From Phycisphaerales bacterium (GTDB taxonomy: Bacteria > Planctomycetota > Phycisphaerae > Sedimentisphaerales > Anaerobacaceae): a stretch of DNA of 6,613 nucleotides. Below are positions 1 through 5,805 of this stretch, piece after piece. The stretch's first letter is position 1; each line of letters starts with the position of its first letter. The position numbers and the translations under genes are program-made. The DNA lies in assembly GCA_003533825.1 (NCBI GenBank), contig DQCG01000331.1:1-6613 (forward strand), read 5' to 3'. Under the pieces are notes generated by a model. That model saw nothing but the letters and a program-made list of their open reading frames with translations. It was not told the origin of the DNA and did not search any database.

Positions 1-3
1 TAA

Positions 4-25
4 TCCTTTTGACTAATCAAAAGGA
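4..25. repeat. Perfect 9-bp inverted repeat, 4-nt loop
   Basis: TCCTTTTGA (4-12) is followed by a CTAA loop and by its exact reverse complement TCAAAAGGA (17-25). No run of T follows on the + strand, so a classical intrinsic terminator is not obvious. It may be the end of a gene lying left of the window, or an operator-type site about 80 bp upstream of the promoter at 105-133. The symmetry is seen directly; the role is unknown. Confidence 0.5.
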
Positions 26-104
26 CTATGGCCTTTGTCATTATCCCCGAATACAGTCAGCGAAGCGAATCGCATGTTGAGTGCAAGAAATTCATCCACA
101 ACAT

Positions 105-133
105 TTGAAAATATCTCATCGATGTGCTATAAT
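105..133 (+). promoter_or_regulatory. Sigma-70-type promoter for pseudopilin gene A
   Basis: A -35 box TTGAAA (105-110) lies exactly 17 bp from a perfect -10 box TATAAT (128-133). The -10 box is preceded by TG one base away (125-126), an extended -10 arrangement. Transcription would start near 140, giving a 5' leader of about 45 nt before the ATG at 184. This is inferred from consensus match only, but spacing and both boxes are close to ideal. Confidence 0.7.
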
Positions 134-183
134 TATGGCAGCCAAACATACCAGCGAAACGAATTGTATTTCTCTGTAAGCGA

Positions 184-999
184 ATGGCAAAAATCATGTA
201 TAAACGAAACGGCTTTACGCTAATAGAGCTTTTAGTAGTAATCGCTATCATTGCGTTACTGATGGCGATTCTGATGCCGGCATTGCAGCGAGTCAAAAAG
301 CAGGCCATGACGGCGGCGTGCAAGGCCAATATGCACGAATGGGCCCTCGTGTTCGCTATGTATACCGATGACAATAACGGGTTATTCATGGATGGCTATG
401 GCGTCGGGATTAACGGCACATGGATCGGTGCTTTGCGTTCTTACTATCAGGAACCCAAAATCCGTCTCTGTCCCACGGCAATAAAACCCATGTCGGAAGG
501 AGCCCGAGGCACTTTCGCGGCGTGGGGCGTATTTGGAGCCGGATTACCTTCTGACGATCCAGGGTGGGCCGGGCCGAAGGAGAATGGCGATTACGGCAGC
601 TACGGCATGAATGAGCTGGCATACAATACGCCTGCCGGTTCATCCAGATCGGAAGATTATTGGCGAACCGTAAACGTCAAAGGCGCCACCGAGATTCCTT
701 TGTTGTTCGACTGCATCTGGTACGATGTGTATCCGCTTGATACGGACCATCCTCCCGAGTACCCGGGTGATGTAGTAAAAACCGGGGGTGGAGGTGAAAT
801 GAAACGGGTCTGCATCAATCGTCACAATGGATATATAAACGGCCTGTTTATGGATTGGTCCGTCAGAAAGATCGGGGTCAAAGAGCTCTGGACGCTAAAC
901 TGGTATCGCGGATTCAATATGGCAAACGTCTGGACCAAAGCAGGCAACGCCCAATCGGCCGACTGGCCCGAATGGATGAGAAGCTTTAAGGACTACTGA
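184..999 (+). CDS. Type II secretion/prepilin-type N-methylation domain protein (pseudopilin-like, gene A)
   Basis: This 271-residue protein is exported and membrane-anchored like a type IV pilin or type II secretion pseudopilin. A short basic leader (MAKIMYKRNG) ends at Gly10, the expected prepilin peptidase site; Phe11 and Glu15 follow, then a hydrophobic helix of about 20 residues (FTLIELLVVIAIIALLMAIL). The globular part has Cys46, CPTA at 96-99, Cys177 and Cys210, all shared with gene B. Near the C-terminus is a variant of the planctomycete H-X9-DG processing-associated motif, His214 to Asp224, but Trp225 replaces the Gly. The tail (VRKIGVKELWTL ... WPEWMRSFKDY) matches gene B closely. 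There is no good Shine-Dalgarno sequence. ATG at 196 (MYKRNG leader) is an equally typical start; 184 was kept as the longer form nearest the purine-rich gtaag. The molecular role of such stand-alone, highly amplified pseudopilin-like proteins is not established. Confidence 0.9.
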   Translation: MAKIMYKRNGFTLIELLVVIAIIALLMAILMPALQRVKKQAMTAACKANMHEWALVFAMYTDDNNGLFMDGYGVGINGTWIGALRSYYQEPKIRLCPTAIKPMSEGARGTFAAWGVFGAGLPSDDPGWAGPKENGDYGSYGMNELAYNTPAGSSRSEDYWRTVNVKGATEIPLLFDCIWYDVYPLDTDHPPEYPGDVVKTGGGGEMKRVCINRHNGYINGLFMDWSVRKIGVKELWTLNWYRGFNMANVWTKAGNAQSADWPEWMRSFKDY

Positions 1000-1153
1000 A
1001 AAATACCGGTTAGTAATGCAGGGCGGGCTTTAGCCCACCGACAAAAGCTCATTGAAAAATCTACCCCCTACGGGTCAGGCGCACTCCTTTATTCCCTAGG
1101 CTTCTGTTATCGTAAATAGTTGCTGTCTATAGTTTTCGGTCCCGAGTTTTCCC
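1000..1153. other. Convergent intergenic gap between genes A and B
   Basis: This 154-bp gap lies between the stop codons of two convergent paralogues. It contains the GC-rich palindrome at 1022-1039. It also has a weak hairpin (ACCC 1063-1066 with GGGT 1072-1075) that, read on the - strand, is followed by AGATTTTT and could be a poor terminator for gene B. No strong two-way terminator is visible. No small gene is evident. Confidence 0.4.
1022..1039. repeat. GC-rich palindrome (REP-like) between convergent genes
   Basis: GGGC (1025-1028) and GCCC (1033-1036) pair around a TTTA loop. After one C/A mismatch the stem continues with two further pairs (1022-1023 with 1038-1039). The core GGGCTTTAGCCC resembles short palindromes dispersed in intergenic DNA of many bacteria, including those linked to REP-associated tyrosine transposases. 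That resemblance is from memory. With one copy in the window, dispersal cannot be shown. It may act in mRNA 3'-end formation; there is no T-tract for a classical terminator. Confidence 0.4.
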
Positions 1154-2053
1154 TCAATAATCCTTGCAGTTTCGCAGCCATTTCGGCCACCTCTCGGGTG
1201 TGACGCCGCCGGCCCTGGTCCACGGTCCGGCCGTATTGTATCGTCCATGCCACTTAAGAGTCCACAACTCTTTGAGTCCCACTTTTCTGACAGAGAAATC
1301 CATAAAGACACTGTTAATCCCGCCGCTGTGCCTGTCCATACATACGGGATTTGCATAACCGAAAAAACCTATTCCGGAATCAGCATCTTTAGGCGGGGGG
1401 GAAGCATCCTCAACGAAACGAGCATATAGCCAGCTACAGTCGAAAACCAGAGGTATGTTGTTTGAATTGCGTACGTAAGCCGTATCCCAATAGGGATTCG
1501 CAAGTGGTGTTGCATTTGGATCTTCAATCACCCCGGAAGACATGCGCGGTATTATAACCATTCGTTTGGATACAAACCTGACTTTCGGTATGTCTACTTC
1601 ATTTTCATCTTTATCTTTTTTTACTTCCGGTTTATAAGCCCATTTATTCAGCCCGTAGCTTCCACACGTGTCCCATGCGGGCCTTGAATCGCGTGGCTCG
1701 AAATGGCCCCACGCCAGAAATGTCCCGCCGAACGGCGGTCTTAAATCTGTTCCATAGGGATCCGCAGCTTTCCTGGCCGTGGGGCAAAAAAGTATTTTAG
1801 CATCATTGCTGTAGTAATTACTGATAGGATAGTACCATGCAAATTCCCCGTAGTCTCGGGGCAGCCTACCGTCAAATTCGTCCGTGTACATTTTGTAGAC
1901 CATGCCCCATTGCCTCAGGTTCGATTGGCAGACGCCCGCACGCGCGTTCCGCCTGACCCGGTGCAGCACCGGCAGCAATATCGCCATCAGAAGTGAAATG
2001 ATTGAAATGACCGTAAGCAGCTCAACCAACGAAAAACCTTTTCGCCTGCGCAT
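1154..2053 (-). CDS. Type II secretion/prepilin-type N-methylation domain protein (pseudopilin-like, gene B)
   Basis: This 299-residue paralogue of gene A is predicted to be processed after Gly6 (MRRRKG|FSLVE), leaving Phe7 and the conserved Glu11 at the head of a hydrophobic helix (to about residue 30). Shared landmarks with gene A are Cys42 in VCQSNLRQWG, CPTA at 90-93, GTF-AWG-F (110-118), GSYG (131-134), FDC (204-206), Cys238, and His242-X9-Asp252. Phe253 follows the Asp where the usual H-X9-DG motif has Gly. The last 45 residues are identical to gene A at about 24 positions by eye. Relative to A it carries roughly 30 extra residues between about 143 and 195, rich in charged residues. The start is well supported by AAAGGAGAGG placed just before the ATG. 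I found no convincing promoter upstream. It lies tail to tail with gene A and head to head with gene C. Function beyond envelope anchoring is unknown. Confidence 0.92.
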   Translation of the reverse strand: MRRRKGFSLVELLTVISIISLLMAILLPVLHRVRRNARAGVCQSNLRQWGMVYKMYTDEFDGRLPRDYGEFAWYYPISNYYSNDAKILFCPTARKAADPYGTDLRPPFGGTFLAWGHFEPRDSRPAWDTCGSYGLNKWAYKPEVKKDKDENEVDIPKVRFVSKRMVIIPRMSSGVIEDPNATPLANPYWDTAYVRNSNNIPLVFDCSWLYARFVEDASPPPKDADSGIGFFGYANPVCMDRHSGGINSVFMDFSVRKVGLKELWTLKWHGRYNTAGPWTRAGGVTPERWPKWLRNCKDY

Positions 2054-2201
2054 TGTTCCTCTCCTTTCATGAGTTAATCACATACCCGTCAGCCCAAGCC
2101 CTGACCGGAATCTGTATCAAAATCCGTAATTATTGAGAACAACTGCCCCTACTTTTCTAAATCATGCAAGAGACCAGACCGCTTCTATTACTAATGACGC
2201 A

Positions 2202-2214
2202 TTTCACGGTGAAA
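2202..2214. promoter_or_regulatory. Possible operator palindrome
   Basis: TTTCAC and GTGAAA form a perfect 6+6 inverted repeat around a single G. The site lies about 150 bp upstream of the gene B start in a region with no gene, which is where a dimeric regulator could bind. Thirteen-base symmetry can occur by chance, and no regulator gene is in the window, so the role is a guess. Confidence 0.25.
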
Positions 2215-2627
2215 GTGAAGATTAAAAAATGAGAAAATTTTATATATGTTCTTGACTATTTACTATTTATTTTGACTGAATTTATAGGGTTTACAAAGAT
2301 TTTAAGCCTTTTCGCATGGGATGAATACTGGTTTGCTTACTGGCAAGGAACCTCACACAAAACAGAAGAAAAATTTTCCACTTGAACTACGTGCCAAGAC
2401 AAGAAGACCAAGATTGCAGTTACTACTGTTGCTTGCTCTTTCATTTTATATTCCCCTAATACTCATATGCGTCTAAAGAGATATTTATATTTCGTATGGC
2501 TCGAATCACGTCCAACACCAAGAATACGAACAAAACACGCAAATATCTTACTCTGAATATGTTTAATTGGAACAGCAAACTTTATTCAGGAAGACTCATA
2601 CCAGTAAGACAATAATCGATAAACAGT

Positions 2628-2656
2628 TTGAGGTTAATAGAAAAAATAGTTATAAT
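2628..2656 (+). promoter_or_regulatory. Sigma-70-type promoter for pseudopilin gene C
   Basis: TTGAGG (2628-2633) lies 17 bp from a perfect TATAAT (2651-2656). Transcription would begin near 2663, about 33 nt before the ATG at 2696 and 21 nt before the alternative GTG at 2684. The layout copies that upstream of gene A. This is inferred from consensus only. Confidence 0.65.
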
Positions 2657-2695
2657 AAACGAACTTTATGACTGTCTTCTCCGGTGGGTCCAAAG

Positions 2696-3523
2696 ATGGT
2701 TAAAAAAAGAGGTTTTACACTCATCGAATTATTAGTTGTCATAGCCATCATTGCCGTGCTGATGGGAATTCTAATGCCCGGGCTGAGAAAAGCCAGAGAT
2801 GCTGTCAGACGGATCAGTTGCGGCAACCGACTCAGACAATGGGGCCATGCTATTAACATGTACAGTGGGGACAACGATGACAAGTTGATGTCAATAGTCA
2901 TTAAATGGCAAGGGCAAGCCTATCCCCATTATATCAACGACGAATCCGAGGAATACAAAGGCGTAACCATGTGGAATATCCCGGGCATCAATCCCTATAT
3001 CAACGCGTTCGACAAGAACTACAAGGAAAACGGCATAGCGACGGATATGATTACGTGCCCCACATGTAATGGTGATTTTTATAAGGATTTTGTCAGGCTC
3101 GTCAATTGGCCCAATCACGATTTTGCCGAATTTGCCTACAGCTATTTCGGCAGGGCTGACCTGTTAAATGACGACGAATGTGGTCCGAGCACCAAACTGG
3201 ATTTGACGGGAAAGATACCGAACGCCAGGCGATTGCTTATGGCAGAGATTCTGAATCTGGATCAGAATGATTCGGCCTATCGTTATAACCATGGTCGAGA
3301 TGGATGGTCCTGGAATGATACCTACTATGCCAGCTCTCAGGCCAGGGCTAAATCTCCAAATCCACGAGCTACCGGCCGGAGTCAGTTGTTCGGTGACGGT
3401 CATGTCAAATGGAGAAAAATCACTCCTGAGAAGAATCTTCCTACTTTGGAAGACAAGTATATTGATAAATGGGGCGGTGAAGGTACCGGGTGGTTAGGGA
3501 CGGCGGACGTCAGCTATTATTAG
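2696..3523 (+). CDS. Type II secretion/prepilin-type N-methylation domain protein (pseudopilin-like, gene C)
   Basis: This 275-residue pseudopilin-like protein has the leader MVKKRG, cleavage after Gly6, Phe7, Glu11 and a hydrophobic helix to about residue 30. It then shows the family segment ISCGNRLRQWGHAINMYSGDND (Cys42) and CPTC at 121-124. Unlike genes A and B, its C-terminal part keeps the usual Asp-Gly: LFGDGHVKWRKI at 231-242. The tail is different (ending GTADVSYY) and lacks the KELWTL and KDY blocks, so it belongs to a separate subfamily. ATG at 2696 was chosen because it gives the six-residue leader typical of the family and has GGTGGG seven bases upstream; an in-frame GTG at 2684 would add only MGPK. 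It has its own promoter and ends 24 bp from the convergent symporter gene. Role is unknown beyond a likely envelope location. Confidence 0.9.
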   Translation: MVKKRGFTLIELLVVIAIIAVLMGILMPGLRKARDAVRRISCGNRLRQWGHAINMYSGDNDDKLMSIVIKWQGQAYPHYINDESEEYKGVTMWNIPGINPYINAFDKNYKENGIATDMITCPTCNGDFYKDFVRLVNWPNHDFAEFAYSYFGRADLLNDDECGPSTKLDLTGKIPNARRLLMAEILNLDQNDSAYRYNHGRDGWSWNDTYYASSQARAKSPNPRATGRSQLFGDGHVKWRKITPEKNLPTLEDKYIDKWGGEGTGWLGTADVSYY

Positions 3524-3547
3524 TAACTTATAACGACGGCTCTTCAT

Positions 3548-5584
3548 CTAATGCATGATAACATAGAGAGTAGCCATCAGAACAACGAGTCCCAGGGCGA
3601 TTATACGAGGATCGGTCAGGCCTTTAATTTTCGTTTCGGTCAATACCTTAAGGGGGGCACGCCAGCCCATTGCATCCAATTCTTCCTGCGTCGGTGCCTT
3701 TGTTCTCAGGCTTACTATCACGTAGACAATAATGCACATAGTCAGTAAAATCAGACCCATCATCATAAACGGAATGCCTAAACCGTGAGTAACATTACCG
3801 TAATTCGCTGCTATCCAGGCAGATGGTAATGTCCCTGTTGCGAGTGCGGCTGTGAATTCTGTCTCTGGCACCGAACCATTCGTCTTTATGAAGGTATCTG
3901 ATGCAGCCACGTTAGCATCCAGTGCCGGCTGTAAATGACGGAGAGGCAAAGCCATATATTCCGTAGTTATTCTTTGTTTAGCATCCTCTTCCCTTGTCCA
4001 CTTATTCGTTTTAATCACGGCCTTGCTGACGCTATAGGGTATCTTTTTCCAATCATCAATTAGCTTATCAGCAGCAACACCAGCTCCCAGTATGGCTTGC
4101 TTCTGCGTCTTAGGAACCGCTATCCATTGCTCTACGATTCTGTCGTTCGTCACGCGTTTGGCCTGGATAGCAGGTAAAACCTCATTGGCGCTCACATCGT
4201 GAGGGAGATCGGCGATAAAGTAAACAAAGCCAATGACAACACCGACCGCAAAGGTTGCCATGGCCGCTTGTTTAGTACCGCGACTCCAGAACGCACCCAG
4301 AACGAATACTGTGGTAATAGCCGGGGCAAACATCATAGGTACCTGATTAATCACCACGAAAATATTTTCAAATCTCCCACAGTATGGAGACCACAACATT
4401 GCCAGCACGATGACAACACCCGCGGTGATACGACCAATGAGAACCAGTGTACGGTCCTGGATGTTGGGCCAGAGGTGTTTGACGAGGTCGTCGGCTGTAA
4501 CGGTTGCGGTACTGTTCAATGCTGCTTCCACTGTACTCATAACAGCAGCCAGAAGACCCGCAGCGAACAGTCCTTTGATGACTGGGGGCAGCAATTTGTC
4601 AATCATAACCACGAGCGTTTCATTCGCTTCACCAATATCAGATTTGAAAAGGATATAGCCCAATACGCCTGGAAACACCATAAAGAACAAAGGTAGGATC
4701 TTCAGAACACCGGCAAATACGGCACCGAGTTTGGCGTTTCGCATATCCTTGGCACCCAGGGTTTTTTGGACAATCGTCTGGTCCGTACACCAGTACCAAA
4801 TACCAAGCACATGATAGCCAATCATGACCGTAAACCACGAATAGGGTGTAAAGTTGCCGTTCACATCCCTAAGAGAATGAACCATACTGAGTTGATTCGG
4901 CTTGGTTGCAGCGCGCAGATCAGCCCAGCTATGGATCCCAACATCGCCGAGGGCTCTCAAACCGAACACGGTAAGGAGAATGCAACCGAGCAAGAGCAGC
5001 ACAGCCTGGATAGAGTCCGTGACAACGACCGCCTTGAGACCGCCAAGAATGGTGTAGATTGCTGTGATGACCGCAATGATGACAATCGCTGCCGTCGGAT
5101 CAATGCCGAAGAAATACTCGAATACAGTCGCACCGGCAAACAGGCTGACACCGATATGAACCAGTAACGCCGACCAGATACAAATCACTGCCAGAATCAT
5201 TCGGCAGGTTTTGTTATAACGCCTTTCCAGAAATTCGGGCAAAGTATTTATTTTCGTACGCAGATAAAACGGTACGAATATTAAACCCAGCATAATCAAG
5301 CAGAACGATGCCATCCACTCGAAATTCCCGACGACAATTCCCTCGCTAAAGCCCGATGCGGAAAGACCAACCAGGTGAATTGTCGAAATATTAGCCGTGA
5401 ACAGTGCTGCCCCGACCATAGGCCATGGAAGCGTTTTGCCGGCCAAAAAGAACTGCTCGCTTGTAGTCTTCCTGCGGTAGCCGGCTGCAATCCCCAGAAC
5501 CATGATCCCAATCAGGTACACCCATACAATAACCATATCGATGGTCGTTACACGCGCCGCTGCAAGTAGTGAAGCTGAAAGCAT
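3548..5584 (-). CDS. Sodium/solute symporter (SSS family, SGLT-like) with large periplasmic insertion
   Basis: This 678-residue inner-membrane protein of the sodium:solute symporter family (LeuT fold) couples Na+ entry to solute uptake. About 14 membrane helices are visible (starting near 15, 53, 88, 128, 165, 187, 248, 284, 335, 379, 407, 438, 602 and 657). Basic loops such as GYRRK (35-39) and LRTK (626-629) suggest an outside N-terminus. Compared from memory with Vibrio vSGLT, it keeps Ser350-Thr351 at the Na2 site (AAVMSTVEAALNSTAT, 346-361). It also keeps Glu89, Tyr264 and Lys295 at sugar-contact positions, but has His70, Ala92 and Gly261 where vSGLT has Gln, Ser and Asn. A sugar or sugar-like substrate is plausible but unproven. 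Residues 461-600 are a hydrophilic insertion absent from typical members of about 500-550 residues. AAAGGAGAG precedes the start. No strong promoter was found in the 221 bp upstream. Confidence 0.93.
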   Translation of the reverse strand: MLSASLLAAARVTTIDMVIVWVYLIGIMVLGIAAGYRRKTTSEQFFLAGKTLPWPMVGAALFTANISTIHLVGLSASGFSEGIVVGNFEWMASFCLIMLGLIFVPFYLRTKINTLPEFLERRYNKTCRMILAVICIWSALLVHIGVSLFAGATVFEYFFGIDPTAAIVIIAVITAIYTILGGLKAVVVTDSIQAVLLLLGCILLTVFGLRALGDVGIHSWADLRAATKPNQLSMVHSLRDVNGNFTPYSWFTVMIGYHVLGIWYWCTDQTIVQKTLGAKDMRNAKLGAVFAGVLKILPLFFMVFPGVLGYILFKSDIGEANETLVVMIDKLLPPVIKGLFAAGLLAAVMSTVEAALNSTATVTADDLVKHLWPNIQDRTLVLIGRITAGVVIVLAMLWSPYCGRFENIFVVINQVPMMFAPAITTVFVLGAFWSRGTKQAAMATFAVGVVIGFVYFIADLPHDVSANEVLPAIQAKRVTNDRIVEQWIAVPKTQKQAILGAGVAADKLIDDWKKIPYSVSKAVIKTNKWTREEDAKQRITTEYMALPLRHLQPALDANVAASDTFIKTNGSVPETEFTAALATGTLPSAWIAANYGNVTHGLGIPFMMMGLILLTMCIIVYVIVSLRTKAPTQEELDAMGWRAPLKVLTETKIKGLTDPRIIALGLVVLMATLYVIMH

Positions 5585-5734
5585 TAATCTCTCCTTTGCA
5601 CATTGGATATCCGTAACACGTACGAAGCATTAAAGATTACAGCACTCAGTCATCTTAAATTCATAGTGTTACAAAAACAACAAATATTTATAAATCTCCC
5701 TTTTCTCACTTGCATAGTCTTGCACGGATTATTC

Positions 5735-5763
5735 TTGACCAGAGGGCAAATATTTGGTATAAG
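5735..5763 (+). promoter_or_regulatory. Sigma-70-type promoter with spacer palindrome, for the secreted protein gene
   Basis: TTGACC (5735-5740) lies 17 bp from TATAAG (5758-5763), giving a start near 5770 and a leader of about 36 nt. The spacer contains the perfect 10-bp palindrome CAAATATTTG (5747-5756), where a bound regulator would block RNA polymerase. A partial copy (CAAATATTT, 5681-5689) occurs 66 bp upstream. The boxes are seen directly; regulation is inferred. Confidence 0.6.
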
Positions 5764-5792
5764 TAAAATATTGAATATAACCTAATCCCTTG

Positions 5793-5799
5793 AAGGAGG
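5793..5799 (+). promoter_or_regulatory. Strong Shine-Dalgarno site
   Basis: AAGGAGG lies six bases before the ATG at 5806, essentially full complementarity to the 16S rRNA tail. It fixes the start of the secreted protein and contrasts with the weak or absent sites of genes A and C. Confidence 0.8.
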
Positions 5800-5805
5800 A
5801 ATATC

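Larger units (their letters stand above)
2054..2695. other. Long AT-rich divergent intergenic region, no convincing gene
   Basis: About 640 bp separate the divergent starts of genes B and C, and the stretch is visibly richer in A and T than the flanking genes. It holds the gene C promoter (2628-2656), a 13-bp palindrome TTTCACGGTGAAA (2202-2214), and two TTGACT copies exactly 20 bp apart (2252-2257 and 2272-2277). One short open frame (2321-2476, +) could encode 51 residues with a basic first half and a hydrophobic C-terminal stretch, but it lacks a good ribosome binding site. No RNA gene or mobile element was recognised. Confidence 0.5.

Noticed and set aside
35..223. Open frame of 62 residues on the + strand before gene A
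   Set aside because: It starts at a TTG with no ribosome binding site, spans the gene A promoter and overlaps the start of gene A in another frame; its residues resemble no protein.
184..3523. A type IV pilus or type II secretion operon
   Set aside because: No ATPase, inner-membrane platform, secretin or prepilin peptidase gene is present, and the three pseudopilin-like genes are on different strands with separate control.
3524..3547. Intrinsic terminator between gene C and the symporter
   Set aside because: The 24-bp gap shows no stem of useful length and no T-tract on either strand.
4199..4696. 165-residue open frame on the + strand inside the symporter gene
   Set aside because: It lies antisense to strongly conserved transporter sequence, including the Na+-site helix, and its composition (many His, Asn, Arg) is typical of a shadow frame.
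4766..5167. 133-residue open frame on the + strand
   Set aside because: It is a mirror of the symporter reading frame with no ribosome binding site and a low-complexity charged composition.
3548..5584. Assigning the symporter to proline (PutP) or pantothenate (PanF) transport
   Set aside because: Several sugar-contact positions of vSGLT appear kept, and nothing specifically supports an amino acid or vitamin substrate; the substrate was left open.
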